From assembly GCA_014843695.1 (NCBI GenBank), contig CM026398.1, positions 47,254,147 through 47,318,146 of the forward strand: DNA of 64,000 nt, read 5' to 3'. Numbering within the stretch: the stretch's first letter is position 1; every line of letters begins with the position of its first letter. The notes beneath the pieces were generated by a model. The model was not told the DNA's origin and did no database searches. It was given only the letters and a program-made list of their open reading frames with translations. The translations under genes and the position numbers were made by a program. Of the stretch, positions 1-13,297 are shown piece by piece. The DNA comes from Archivesica marissinica (Eukaryota > Mollusca > Bivalvia > Venerida > Vesicomyidae).

Positions 1-1360
1 AAAAAATGCTGGACTGGATGGCATTTATTTACCTGGTTTTCTGACTATCTCTCTAACAGACGACAATCTGTTATTCTACCGGGTACTCAATCTAATTGGT
101 CAGCGGTAAATGCAGGAGTTCCCCAAGGATCTATTCTTGGCCCACTCTTATTCCTAGTGTTTATCAACGACATTGTCGACGACATGGGTTCTCAAGTACA
201 TCTCTTTGCTGACGACACCAGTTTACATATCATTGTTGATCATCCTATTTCTGCTGCAGAAACTCTACAATCCGACATTGAAAAAATATCAAATTGGGCT
301 GACAAATGGTTAGTTACGTTTAATCCTTCCAAATCAGAAACTATGACAATTTCACGTAAAACTCATAAACACGTTCATCCACCTCTACTTATGCACGATC
401 AACCTATTACACTATTCAATTGTCACAAGCATCTTGGTGTCCACCTTTCCGATGATTGCTCTTGGCATTCTCATATCAACTCAATTAAAGAGCGTGCCTG
501 GAAAAGAATACACATCATGCGAAAACTCAAGTTCCAACTAGATAGAAGATCTCTAGAAGTGATATATGTATCCTTCATTAGACCTCTTATTGAATACGCG
601 GACGTTGTTTATATCAACTGCACACACTATGAGAAATCGGAACTTGACAAAATTCAGCACGAAGCTTCCCGTATTGTTTCTGGAGCTACCAAACTTGTAT
701 CACTTAACGAACTCCATAGAGAAGTTCCATGGGAATCCCTTGAACGTCGAAGACACAACCATAAACTAATTATGCTGTACAAGATGAAGAACGGCCTAAC
801 TCCTGATTATCTTTCTTCTCTAGTCCCACCTACTGTAGGAGAAACTTCTAGGTATAATTTGCGCAAGGTCGATGATATCCAAACCATACGCGCAAGAACA
901 TCTCTATACAACAATGCGTTTCTGCCATCGGCTCTGAGAGACTGGAACAAACTATCAAATGTACTACAAAATTCACCATCTCTTTCCTCATTCAAATCGC
1001 AGCTAAAGAGTGACGTCACAAAATGCCCAAACTATTTTTACTTAGGTGACCGCAAATGGCAAGTCTATCATGCTCGACTCCGTACTAATTGTAGCTCATT
1101 AAACCAGCATTTGTTCACAAAAAAACATTTCTCCACCACCACTCTGCCAATGTGGTCTTCCTGAGAGTAATCATCATTTCTTCTTTGAATGTGTCTACTA
1201 CAATGACATCAGAGTTCGTCTCTTAGCAACTACTTCTAAATATTGTACCATAACACTATACACTCTATTACACGGAGACCGGAACCTTAGCGATGACCTC
1301 AACGCACACATATTTGAAGCAGTCCAAAACTACATCCGGGAAAGCAGACGATTTTCATGA
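1..1360 (+). pseudogene. LINE reverse transcriptase ORF, 5' cut by the window, one frameshift
   Basis: Frame 1 is open from base 1 to the stop at 1164. It carries RT fingers/palm motifs (GVPQGSILGPLLF near 117-155) and the catalytic FADD box (HLFADDTSLH near 202-231), then the thumb and the C-terminal region usual in molluscan LINE proteins. At the A7 run near 1121-1129 the frame is lost. A second frame continues to a stop at 1358-1360 and contains a Cys/His cluster (CQCG...HHFFFEC) typical of the ORF2 C-terminus of such elements. The product would copy LINE RNA at a nicked target site. A single A-run indel fits a dead copy, although a base-call error there cannot be excluded. Confidence 0.8.
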
Positions 1361-1801
1361 GCATCTGTTCACTAAATGTAGCAAGTTTGCTTCTCCCATT
1401 GAACTATCCGAATGATTACATGTTCCTCCATCTTCTATCCTTTTGCCTATCTTCTCAGTCAATCTTAATTTCAACTTACTAATTTAATTACTATGTGTAT
1501 TTCTATCACCTTAATAATCTCATTATATTATTGAGGTTATAGTTTACAGTTCATGGTTAATATAATTTTATACTTATCTTTATCGAATTGCAATTAATAG
1601 TTCATATACGATTAAAACGCTGTCATACTGTAATTACAATATACATCTAAATATAGGAGAAGACCTCTATAAGCTATAGCTTTCGGTTCTAATCCTTTTT
1701 CATACATGTATGTAAATATTTGTGTAAATTGTACATTTGTATATGTTATATCATTGTTTGAAATAAATATGTTTAAACTACAAAAAAAACAAAAAAAAAC
1801 A
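1..1801 (+). mobile_element. 3' part of a non-LTR retrotransposon (LINE, jockey/I-like)
   Basis: The window opens inside a LINE reverse transcriptase. The coding part ends at 1360 and is followed by an AT-rich 3' untranslated region that finishes with AATAAATATGTTTAAAC at about 1761-1777 and an A-rich tail to about 1801. The same terminal string ends a second, tiny LINE insertion at 47479-47576, which supports this as the family's 3' end. The clade (jockey/I-like) is judged from protein style only. The 5' end lies outside the window. Confidence 0.8.
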
Positions 1802-1979
1802 CTAATAACAAACAGGTCAAAGAAACTGCATATACCATTTATGCCCGCCCACAGGTTGAATACTGCTCCACAGTCTGGAACCCCTGGCAGAAACACCTTG
1901 CCTACTAACTAGAAATGCTCCAAAGATATGCATGCCCGTTATATATTCAATGATTACAACTACACTTAAAGCAACATTA
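1802..1979. other. Short unassigned spacer
   Basis: AT-rich sequence between the LINE tail and the next dispersed repeat. I see no gene or motif in it. Confidence 0.4.
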
Positions 1980-2500
1980 CATCGCAAAAAGCAAATACAA
2001 TGTATTTTTTCACGTATATATGCATTACTACTACAAATTCTTCCGAATACATTCGAACACTAACATTGAATCAATAAACAGTGTTTTTTTGTGGTCTATA
2101 AACTTTCAAAATTGAAAGTAGGATTTCATATAACGGTCATACATGCTCCTGAATTGCCATTTGTTTGTCATCGGAGTCAATACTAAACGCGAGATAATGT
2201 CGTTTAGAGATAATTTAACTAAGATTAGTCTGCAAACAAATATTCACAGGCACAAATGTGAGATGTAACGGTAAATCTGTACCATAAATCGTGTTATTCA
2301 TGATACACTAGTTGCATTACGCATGAATGTCGACCCTATTTTCATTATTTTGATATGTCAACAAACTGCGTATACGACGTTTGTTTATGAGTTGAAATAC
2401 TCAGTTTTTGAGCAAATATTTGGGAAAAAATAATACCATATAATAGGACAATACATTCTGTAGAAATTTGCATTTTCTCTGATATAGTGTCGCTTTAATA
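1980..2500 (+). repeat. Dispersed ~500-bp repeat, copy a
   Basis: This stretch recurs in direct orientation at 4090-4564, from AGCAAAAAGCAAAT at its left end to TAGTGTCGCTTTAA at its right end. The match covers nearly the whole length, with substitutions and small gaps. No coding potential and no clear terminal repeats were seen, so it is an unclassified, probably non-autonomous element. Confidence 0.7.
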
Positions 2501-2689
2501 GTGTATCACAAATGCTATCCACCCTCAATTGCACATTGCATTTTAGATTAACCCACTGTCTATACTACGCCTGTCAATCATAACCGTGACTGATTGTTCG
2601 GCAGTAACAAGTTGAAGTATACAAAAGAACACTTCATAACAGTCTGCAACCTGAATGGACGGGATTTGTAATGTCGTCTGTTTATATAT

Positions 2690-3066
2690 GAATATATTTA
2701 TATCATGTGTGTTGTACTTTACTGGATAGTTTCACATTTAGTTATGCATGTTTAGCTCATCTTAGAACGTTACCACATCACAAAGTGTCCAAGATGAGCG
2801 TGAGCGTTTGTGATCACCTGTTGAATATACATATATCATGTGTGTTGTACTTCACTGGAAAGTTCACATTAGCTCATCTTAGAACTTTACCACATCACAA
2901 AGTGTCCAAGATGAGCGTGAGCATTTATGATCGCCTATTGAATATATTTATATCATGTGTGTTGTACTTTACTGGAAAGTTCACATTTATTTATGTATGT
3001 TTAGCTCACCAGAACACTTTACCACAGCACAAATGCCCCAAGATGAGCATGTATGATCGCCTGTTG
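2690..3066. repeat. Tandem repeat, ~117-133 bp, about three copies
   Basis: Three imperfect copies start at TATCATGTGTGTTGTACT (about 2701, 2834 and 2951). Each contains CCACATCACAAAGTG (third copy diverged) and AAGATGAGCGTGAGC or similar. The 145-codon open frame over it (2707-3144) is explained by the repeat and is not called as a gene. Confidence 0.75.
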
Positions 3067-3307
3067 TCCGTTCGTCCTTCGCTGTACGTCGTGCAAACAT
3101 GTGATGATATGCTGTGTCAAGAATTGGTGGATGAGAGTCTCTAGTTTACATTACAATACAAATTTCATATCATCATATTTTATTTCACTCAATACATTGC
3201 ACAAACTATATCGATTCCTCAAAAAACATGGTTGCCAGTGGGTGGTAGTTGTGTTGTTGTTTTTTGGCTTTATTTCCTATACTAGTATTTCGTAAATCTG
3301 CTTCATC
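3067..3307. other. Unassigned spacer
   Basis: No gene, RNA or repeat recognised here. Confidence 0.4.
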
Positions 3308-3510
3308 ATCAATGCAACCCGGGTTCGATCCTCGGACCGGGAAGTATGTGAGATGGTACGATGGTCGCCAGATCGGACAGGTGGGTTTTCTCCGGGTACT
3401 CCGGTTTCCTCCCACACGAAAATGACCACATATACGCTTTCATCCGCGCCAACGAGAGTGATTAATATAAGTTGTTAAGACTTGCTTTGCAATCGTTGTA
3501 AAATAAACTT
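3308..3510 (+). mobile_element. tRNA-derived SINE (family D, MetaSINE-like core)
   Basis: A B-box-like GGGTTCGATCCTCGG stands at the left, followed by a conserved core with TTTTCTCCGGGTACTCCGG and TTTCCTCCCACA, then AATCGTTGTAAAATAAAC near the 3' end. Two more copies lie in the window (3758-3915 direct, 53650-53825 reversed). The core resembles the domain shared by animal MetaSINEs. That name is from memory and should be checked. Confidence 0.65.
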
Positions 3511-3757
3511 AAACTTAAGTAAGGGTTATTGGAAGTCGCGATATCGTATTTGTGGCGCCTTCTCTTCAGGTTCCATTGATCTATAGAACTCGTATTCCTA
3601 CACGTATTATGTTGTTAATTTGGTATGGTTTAGACATTACCCGGATATAGAAACAAACATATCTCTTAGAGATACATGACCCCTAGTGATTTAAATTTAC
3701 TACTGAAATAGAATAAATATGTTATGCTTTCTGTCACTAAGTTTATTAATATGTTAT

Positions 3758-3915
3758 ATCGTGAGATGGTACAATGGTCGCCAGATCGGACAGGTGGATT
3801 TTCTCCGGGTACTCCGGTTTTCTCCCACATGAATGACCACATGTACGCTTTCATCCGCGCCAACGAGAGTGATTAATATAAGTTGTTAAAACTTGCTTCG
3901 CAATCGTTGTAAAAT
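3758..3915 (+). mobile_element. SINE family D, 5'-truncated copy
   Basis: Starts at the GTGAGATGGTACAATGG part of the family, keeps the TTTTCTCCGGGTACTCCGG core and ends with CAATCGTTGTAAAATAAAC and an A-rich tail. The tRNA-like head is missing. Confidence 0.65.
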
Positions 3916-3944
3916 AAACAAAGCTTAAAAAAGCAAATCTTCTC

Positions 3945-5105
3945 CTCATGAACCACACTTCACAGATCTTTGATATATGGCAAGTAGCATTACATAGTAG
4001 ACCTATACTAAGTGTCCACAGAGTGTGACCCTGGGCTCATAGTTGACCTCGACGTAGGGGTCACATAGTTTGCATATGTTTATTTAGTAAAACTAGCAAA
4101 AAGCAAATAAAATGCATATTTTCACGTATAAATTCATTGCTACTACAAATTCTTCCAAATGCATTCGAACACTAACATTGAATCAATAAACAGTGTTTTT
4201 CATATAACGGTCATCCGCGCTCCTAAATTGACGTTTGTTTTGTCATCGGAGTCAATACTAAACGCGAGATAATGTCGTTTAGAGATAATTTAACTAAGAA
4301 TAATCTACAAATATATAGGCACAAATGTGAGATATAACGATAAATCTGTACCATATATCGTGTTATTCAGGATACACTAGTTGTATTACGTATGGATTTT
4401 TACATTATTTTGTTATGTCAAGAAACCTCGTATACGACGTTTGTTTATGAGTTGAAATACTCAGTATTTGAGGCATATATTTGAGAAAAAAAATTATACC
4501 ATATAATAAGAAATTACATTCTGCAGAAATTTGCGTTTTTACCGATGTAGTGTCGCTTTAAATATTTACTTACAAACCACACTGCCCAGAACGTTGATAC
4601 TGTGCATGTACCATCATCTAGTGGATCACTTCCAAGTTTGCTCAACTGGTGATCCGGTGGTCATAATTAACCCCGCGGTAAGAATCACATAGTTTAGTTT
4701 GCATAGGCTTATATAGTAAAACTCTTTAGAAATATTCTTGCCAAGAATAACAATGACCAACTATTAAATATTTGGCACAACATAACATAGTGAACCACTA
4801 CTGCATTTGTTCACCTTGTGATCCTGCGGTCAAACTTGACCCCACTCTATGGGTCACAAAATGTACATTGACCTACATAGCTATGCTCATTAAAATTCAT
4901 TTTCTCCGAAATCACATAGTCCAGTGTTTTTAATTAATATTTAGAATGTGGCATCATCTAGTGGGTCATTACTAAGTTTGCTCAAATGGTAACGTTGGGG
5001 GTCATAATTGGCCCCACGGTAGGAGTCCTATATCTTATTGTACAACTCTTTTAAAAATAGTATTCTCAGAAACCAGAATTCCCAGAGCTTTGATATTTTG
5101 CAATG
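3945..5105. repeat. Diverged ~160-190-bp tandem repeat family, interrupted by another repeat
   Basis: Copies begin near 3945, 4570, 4735, 4905 and 5070. Each follows the scheme: AACCACA...AGAACTTTGATA-like start, 'catcatctagtgg', 'tttgctcaa', 'gtggtcataattgacccc', 'ggtcacatag', 'tatatagtaaaact'. Copies are strongly diverged. The first copy is split after AGTAAAACT by the dispersed repeat at 4090-4564, which shows that the dispersed repeat arrived later. Confidence 0.6.
4090..4564 (+). repeat. Dispersed ~500-bp repeat, copy b
   Basis: Direct copy of 1980-2500 with substitutions and small deletions, nested inside the tandem family at 3945-5105. The left junction is AGTAAAACT/AGCAAAAAGC. Confidence 0.7.
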
Positions 5106-5927
5106 TACAGTCAGACCTGTGTCAATGGTTATCTCTATTAAGCAACGTTTGTTTTTAATAGCACTTTCATCTTTTCAACTCAGGTGAGCGATCCAGGGCC
5201 TTCGTTGAGTCTCTTGTTTATACTATGTACCATGCACCGTGTACTTTTCTTAGGCACACCTGCTGTTTATTATAGATTTACCACAAACAAGACAGCATTG
5301 ATATATATAATTAAATACGCGCTGGCTTATTGACAGTGTTTGCGAAAACTAGTTTTGCCTATAGTAATATCACATAGAAATGTCCATAGTTACTTAGATA
5401 CATATTCGGGAGTTACCTTGACTTGAAATGTCCATAGTTTTACTTATACGGGAGTTACCTTAACTTGAAATGGCAAATTGCATAGGTCACTTAAAGCTTG
5501 TTTCTGAATCGCGTTATGATCAATATTTCATTCGTTTTACTGAAGAAATTCTTAAGTGTTTAAGCTGTTGGATAAGTTTATTAATACTTAACTATGGATC
5601 AGCAATGTGGGGTTTTATACGGTTAGCGAGCATGGAGTATATATGTTAATGTTATAAAACATATACTAACCATTAGGCAGATAGTTTTAGCTGTTACGCA
5701 TTTGTTAAATACATTCTTAAATTGATATACATGTAAATGTGTTTCCTAACAATATCGATTCCGAAACTTTGTATTAATTAATTGAATTATGTATAAAATA
5801 TTAATACTGTATAACGTTTGTTTGTTGTTAATATGTACATATTTATGAAATATCTACGACCTGGATAATGACATACAGGACGACATTAGCTTGGCTGAAG
5901 TACTACCGTGTTGTGGTTGTGACTTTC
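5106..5927. other. Unassigned region before the satellite
   Basis: No gene found. ACAGTCAGACCTGTG at about 5107 resembles the terminal repeat of the small TA-flanked element at 54980-55157, but only one end is visible. A ~48-bp direct duplication (GAAATGTCCATAG ... GGGAGTTACCTT) occupies about 5377-5471. From about 5860 the sequence begins to look like a degenerate satellite monomer. Confidence 0.4.
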
Positions 5928-7769
5928 TGGGACCTGTGTACTGACATACAAGAATGTGTACTGACCTACAAGACTGTAGTAACATAGCTGTATTATTGTC
6001 GTCTTGTGCGCACAGCAACTGAAGACTGTGTACTGACCTACACGACTGTAGTAACATAGCTGTAGTATTGTCGTCTTGTACGGACAGCAACTGAAGACTG
6101 TGTACTGACCTACAAGACTGTCGTAACGTAGATGTAGTATTGCCGTCTTGTGCGGACAGTAACTGAAGACTGTGTACTGACCTACAAGACTGTCGTAACG
6201 TAGATGTAGTATTGCCGTCTTGTGCGGAAACATCTGAAGAATATGTACTGACATACAAGACTGTAGTAACGTAGATGTAGTATTGCCGTCTTGTGCGGAC
6301 AACAACTGTAGACTGAGTACTGACCTACAAGACTGACTAGTAACGTAGCTGTAGTATTGCGGTCTTGTGTGGACAGCAACTGTAGACTGTGCTGACCTAC
6401 ACGAATGTAGTAACGTAGCTGTAGTATTGCCGTCTGGTGCGGACACTAACTGAAGAATGTGTACTGACCTACAAGACTGTCGTAACGTAGATGTAGTATT
6501 GCCGTCTTGTGCGGAAACATCTGAAGAATATGTACTGACATACAAGACTGTAGTAACGTAGATGTAGTATTGCCGTCTTGTGCGGACAACAACTGTAGAC
6601 TGAGTACTGACCTACAAGACTGACTAGTAACGTAGCTGTAGTATTGCGGTCTTGTGTGGACAGCAACTGTAGACTGTGCTGACCTACACGAATGTAGAAA
6701 CGTAGCTGTAGTATTGCCGTCTGGTGCGGACACTAACTGAAGACTGTGTACTGACCTACAAGACTGTCGTAACGTAGATGTAGTATTGCCGTCTTGTGCG
6801 GACAACAACTGAAGACTGTGTACTGACTTACAAGACTAGTAACGTAGCTGTAGTATTTCCGTCATGTGCGGACAACAACGGAAGACTGTGTACTGACATA
6901 CAAGACTGTCGTAACGTAGCTGTAATATTGCCGTCTTGTGCGGACAACAACTGGAGACTGTGTACTCACCTACAATACTAGTAAGGTAGCTGTAGTATTG
7001 CCGTCTTGTGCGGAAACATCTGAAGAATATGTACTGACCTACAAGACTGTAGTAACGTAGATGTAGTATTGCCGTCTTGTGCGGAAACATCTGAAGAATA
7101 TGTACTGACATACAAGACTGTAGTAACGTAGATGTAGTATTGCCGTCTTGTGCGGAAACATCTGAAGAATATGTACTGACCTACAAGACTGTAGTAACGT
7201 AGATGTAGTATTGCCGTCTTGTGCGGAAACATCTGAAGAATATGTACTGACATACAAGACTGTAGTAACGTAGATGTAGTATTGCCGTCTTGTGCGGAAA
7301 CATCTGAAGAATATGTACTGACCTACAAGACTGTAGTAACGTAGATGTAGTATTGCCGTCTTGTGCGGAAACATCTGAAGAATATGTACTGACATACAAG
7401 ACTGTAGTAACGTAGATGTAGTATTGCCGTCTTGTGCGGAAACATCTGAAGAATATGTACTGACCTACAAGACTGTAGTAACGTAGATGTAGTATTGCCG
7501 TCATGTGCGGAAACATCTGAAGAATATGTACTGACATACAAGACTGTAGTAACGTAGATGTAGTATTGCCGCCTTGTGCGGACAACAACTGTAGACTAAG
7601 TACTGACCTACAAGACTGACTAGTAACGTAGCTGTAGTATTGCCGTCTTGTGCGGACAGCAACTGTAGACTGTGCTGACCTACACGACTGTAGTAACGTA
7701 GCTGTTGTATTGCCGTCTTGTGCGGACAGCAACTGTAGACTGTGCTGACATACACGACTGTAGTAAGGT

Positions 7770-10533
7770 AGCTGTAGTATTGCCGTCTTGTCCGGACAGC
7801 AACTGTAGACTGTGCTGACCTACACGACTGTAGCAACGTAGCTGTAGTATTGCCGTCTTGTGCGGACAACAACTGAAGACTGTGTACTGATCTACAAGAC
7901 TGTCGTAACGTAGCTGTAGTATTGCCGTCTTGTGCGGACAGCAACTGAAGACTATGTACTGACCTACAAAACTAGTAACGTAGCTGTAGTATTGCCGTCA
8001 TGTGCGGACAACAACGGAAGACTGTGTACTGACATACAAAACTGTCGTAAAGTTGCTGTAGTATTGCCGTCTTGTGCGGACAACAGCTGTAGGCTGTGTA
8101 CTGACCTACAAGACTAGTAACGTAGCTGTAGTATTGCCGTCTTGTGCGGACAACAGCTGTAGGCTGTGTACTGACCGACAATACTAGTAACGTAGCTGTA
8201 GTATTGCCGTCTTGTGCGGACAACAGCTGTAGGCTGTGTACTGACCTACAATACTAGTAATGTAGCTGTAGTATTGCCGTCTTGTGCGGACAACAGCTGT
8301 AGGCTGTGTACTGACCTACAAGACTAGTAACGTAGCTGTATTATTGCCGTCTTGTGCGGACAACAGCTGTAGACTGTGTACTGACCGACAATACTAGTAA
8401 CGTAGCTGTAGTATTGCCGTCTTGTGCGGACAACAGCTGTAGGCTGTGTACTGAGCGACAATACGAGTAACGTAGCTGTAGTATTGCCGTCATGTGCGGA
8501 CAGCAACTGAAGAATGTGTACTGATCTACACAACTGTAGTAACGTAATTGTAGTATTGCCGTCTTGTGCGGACAGCAACTGAAGACTGTGTACTGACCTA
8601 CAAGACTGTAGTAACGTAGATGTAGTATTGCCGTCTTGTGCGGACAACAACTGTAGACTGAGTAATGACCTACAAGACTGACTAGTAACGTAGCTGTGGT
8701 ATTGCCGTCTTGTGCGGACAGTAACTGAAGACTGTGTACTGACCTACAAGACTGTAGTAACGTAGATGTAGTATTGCCGTCTTGTGCGGACAACAACTGA
8801 AGACTGTGTACTGACTTACAAGACTAGTAATGTAGCTGTAGTATTGCCGTCATGTGCGGACAACAAAGGAAGACTGTGTACTGACATACAAGACTGTCGT
8901 AACGTAGCGGTAATATTGCCGTCTTGTGCGGACAACAACTGAAGACTGTGTACTCACCGACAAGACTAGTAAGGTAGCTGTAGTATTGCCGTCTTGTGCG
9001 GAAACATCTGAAGAATATGTACTGACCTACAAGACTGTAGTAACGTAGATGTAGTATTGCCGTCTTGTGCGGAAACATCTGAAGAATATATACTGACATA
9101 CAAGACTGTAGTAACGTAGATGTAGTATTGCCGTCTTGTGCGGAAACATCTGAAGAATATGTACTGACCTACAAGACTGTAGTAACGTAGATGTAGTATT
9201 GCCGTCTTGTGCGGAAACATCTGAAGAATATGTACTGACATACAAGACTGTAGTAACGTAGATGTAGTATTGCCGTCTTGTGCGGACAACAACTGTAGAC
9301 TAAGTACTGACCTACAAGACTGACTAGTAACGTAGCTGTAGTATTGCCGTCTTGTGCGGACAGCAACTGTAGACTGTGCTGACCTACACCACTGTAGTAA
9401 CGTAGCTGTTGTATTGCCGTCTTGTGCGGACAGCAACTGTAGACTGTGCTGACCTACACGACTGTAGTAACGTAGCTGTAGTATTGCCGTCTTGTGCGGA
9501 CAGCAACTGTAGACTGTGCTGACCTACATGACTGTAGCAACGTAGTTGTAGTATTGCCGTCTTGTGCGGACAACAACTGAAGACTGTGTACTGATCTACA
9601 AGACTGTCGTAACGTAGCTGTAGTATTGCCGTCTTGTGCGTACAGCAACTGAAGATTGTGTACTGACCTACAAAACTAGTAACGTAGCTGTAGTATTGCC
9701 GTCATGTGCGGACAACAACGGAAGACTGTGTACTGACATACAAGACTGTCGTAACGTAGCTGTAGTATTGCCGTCTTGTGCGGACAACAGCTGTAGGCTG
9801 TGTACTGACCTACACGACTAGTAACGTAGCTGTAGTATTGCCGTCTTGTGAGGACAACAGCTGTAGGCTGTGTACTGACCGATAATACTAGTAACGTAGC
9901 TGTAGTATTGCCCTCTTGTGCGGACAACAGCTGTAGGCTGTGTACTGACCTACAATACTAGTAACGTAGCTGTAGTATTGCCGTCTTGTGCGGACAACAG
10001 CTGTAGGCTGTGTACTGACCTACAAGACTAGTAACGTAGCTGTAGTATTGCCGTCTTGTGCGGACAACAGCTGTAGACTGTACTGACCGACAATACTAGT
10101 AACGTAGCTGTAGAATTGCCGTCTTGTGCGGACAACAGCTGTAGGCTGTGTACTGACCGACAATACTAGTAACGTAGCTGTAGTATTGCCGTCATGTGCG
10201 GACAGCAACTGAAGAATGTGTACTGACCGACAAAAGTGTAGTAACGTAATTGTAGTATTGCCGTCTTGTGCGGACAGCAACTGAAGACTGTGTACTGATC
10301 TACAAGACTGTCGTAACGTAGCTGTAGTATTGCCGTCTTGTGCGGACAGCAACTGAAGACTGTGTACTGACCTACACGACTCTAGTAACGTAGTTGTAGT
10401 ATTGCCGTCTTGTGCGAACATTAACTGATGACTGTGTACTTACCTACAAGACTAGTAACGTAGATGTAGTATTGCCGTCTTGTGCGGACAGCAACTGAAG
10501 ACTGTGTACTGACCTACAAGACTGTAGTAACGT
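7770..10533. repeat. Nested higher-order block A (~2,764 bp)
   Basis: Distinctive variants recur 2,764 bp downstream: TTGTCCGGACAGC at 7789 and 10553, the GCTGTATTATTGCC variant near 8335 and 11099, and the GAGCGACAATACGAG variant near 8453 and 11217. Block edges are approximate. This block and the next form a tandem pair inside the 10.36-kb block. Confidence 0.8.
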
Positions 10534-13297
10534 AGATGTAGTATTGCCGTCTTGTCCGGACAGCAACTGTAGACTGTGCTGACCTACACGACTGTAGCAA
10601 CGTAGCTGTAGTATTGCCGTCTTGTGCGGACAACAACTGAAGACTGTGTACTGATCTACAAGACTGTCGTAACGTAGCTGTAGTATTGCCGTCTTGTGCG
10701 GACAGCAACTGAAGACTATGTACTGACCTACAAAACTAGTAACGTAGCTGTAGTATTGCCGTCATGTGCGGACAACAACGGAAGACTGTGTACTGACATA
10801 CAAAACTGTCGTAAAGTTGCTGTAGTATTGCCGTCTTGTGCGGACAACAGCTGTAGGCTGTGTACTGACCTACAAGACTAGTAACGTAGCTGTAGTATTG
10901 CCGTCTTGTGCGGACAACAGCTGTAGGCTGTGTACTGACCGACAATACTAGTAACGTAGCTGTAGTATTGCCGTCTTGTGCGGACAACAGCTGTAGGCTG
11001 TGTACTGACCTACAATACTAGTAATGTAGCTGTAGTATTGCCGTCTTGTGCGGACAACAGCTGTAGGCTGTGTACTGACCTACAAGACTAGTAACGTAGC
11101 TGTATTATTGCCGTCTTGTGCGGACAACAGCTGTAGACTGTGTACTGACCGACAATACTAGTAACGTAGCTGTAGTATTGCCGTCTTGTGCGGACAACAG
11201 CTGTAGGCTGTGTACTGAGCGACAATACGAGTAACGTAGCTGTAGTATTGCCGTCATGTGCGGACAGCAACTGAAGAATGTGTACTGATCTACAAAACTG
11301 TAGTAACGTAATTGTAGTATTGCCGTCTTGTGCAGACAGCAACTGAAGACTGTGTACTGACCTACAAGACTGTAGTAACGTAGATGTAGTATTGCCGTCT
11401 TGTGCGGACAACAACTGTAGACTGAGTAATGACCTACAAGACTGACTAGTAACGTAGCTGTGGTATTGCCGTCTTGTGCGGACAGTAACTGAAGACTGTG
11501 TACTGACCTACAAGACTGTAGTAACGTAGATGTAGTATTGCCGTCTTGTGCGGACAACAACTGAAGACTGTGTACTGACTTACAAGACTAGTAACGTAGC
11601 TGTAGTATTACCGTCATGTGCGGACAACAACGGAAGACTGTGTACTGACATACAAGACTGTCGTAACGTAGCGGTAATATTGCCGTCTTGTGCGGACAAC
11701 AACTGAAGACTGTGTACTCACCGACAAGACTAGTAAGGTAGCTGTAGTATTGCCGTCTTGTGCGGAAACATCTGAAGAATATGTACTGACTACAAGACTG
11801 TAGTAACGTAGATGTAGTATTGCCGTCTTGTGCGGAAACATCTGAAGAATATATACTGACATACAAGACTGTAGTAACGTAGATGTAGTATTGCCGTCTT
11901 GTGCGGAAACATCTGAAGAATATGTACTGACCTACAAGACTGTAGTAACGTAGATGTAGTATTGCCGTCTTGTGCGGAAACATCTGAAGAATATGTACTG
12001 ACATACAAGACTGTAGTAAAGTAGATGTAGTATTGCCGTCTTGTGCGGACAACAACTGTAGACTAAGTACTGACCTACAAGACTGACTAGTAACGTAGCT
12101 GTAGTATTGCCGTCTTGTGCGGACAGCAACTGTAGACTGTGCTGACCTACACCACTGTAGTAACGTAGCTGTTGTATTGCCGTCTTGTGCGGACAGCAAC
12201 TGTAGACTGTGCTGACCTACACGACTGTAGTAACGTAGCTGTAGTATTGCCGTCTTGTGCGGACAGCAACTGTAGACTGTGCTGACCTACACGACTGTAG
12301 CAACGTAGTTGTAGTATTGCCGTCTTGTGCGGACAACAACTGAAGACTGTGTACTGATCTACAAGACTGTCGTAACGTAGCTGTAGTATTGCCGTCTTGT
12401 GCGGACAGCAACTGAAGATTGTGTACTGACCTACAAAACTAGTAACGTAGCTGTAGTATTGCCGTCATGTGCGGACAACAACGGAAGACTGTGTACTGAC
12501 ATACAAGACTGTCGTAACGTAGCTGTAGTATTGCCGTCTTGTGCGGACAACAGCTGTAGGCTGTGTACTGACCTACACGACTAGTAACGTAGCTGTAGTA
12601 TTGCCGTCTTGTGAGGACAACAGCTGTAGGCTGTGTACTGACCGATAATACTAGTAACGTAGCTGTAGTATTGCCCTCTTGTGCGGACAACAGCTGTAGG
12701 CTGTGTACTGACCTACAATACTAGTAACGTAGCTGTAGTATTGCCGTCTTGTGCGGACAACAGCTGTAGGCTGTGTACTGACCTACAAGACTAGTAACGT
12801 AGCTGTAGTATTGCCGTCTTGTGCGGACAACAGCTGTAGACTGTACTGACCGACAATACTAGTAACGTAGCTGTAGAATTGCCGTCTTGTGCGGACAACA
12901 GCTGTAGGCTGTGTACTGACCGACAATACTTAACGTAGCTGTAGTATTGCCGTCATGTGCGGACAGCAACTGAAGAATGTGTACTGACCGACAAAGTGTA
13001 GTAACGTAATTGTAGTATTGCCGTCTTGTGCGGACAGCAACTGAAGACTGTGTACTGATCTACAAGACTGTCGTAACGTAGCTGTAGTATTGCCGTCTTG
13101 TGCGGACAGCAACTGAAGACTGTGTACTGACCTACACGACTCTAGTAACGTAGTTGTAGTATTGCCGTCTTGTGCGAACATTAACTGATGACTGTGTACT
13201 TACCTACAAGACTAGTAACGTAGATGTAGTATTGCCGTCTTGTGCGGACAGCAACTGAAGACTGTGTACTGACCTACAAGACTGTAGTAACGTAGAT
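10534..13297. repeat. Nested higher-order block B (~2,764 bp)
   Basis: Second member of the tandem pair that starts at about 7770. The pair appears again inside the second 10.36-kb block (about 18,109-23,637). It carries a few single-base deletions relative to block A, for example GTACTGACTACAAG near 11785. Confidence 0.8.

Noticed and set aside
2707..3144. 145-codon frame with internal peptide repeats as a gene
   Set aside because: It covers a three-copy DNA tandem repeat with copies of unequal length (133 and 117 bp). No domain or splice support.
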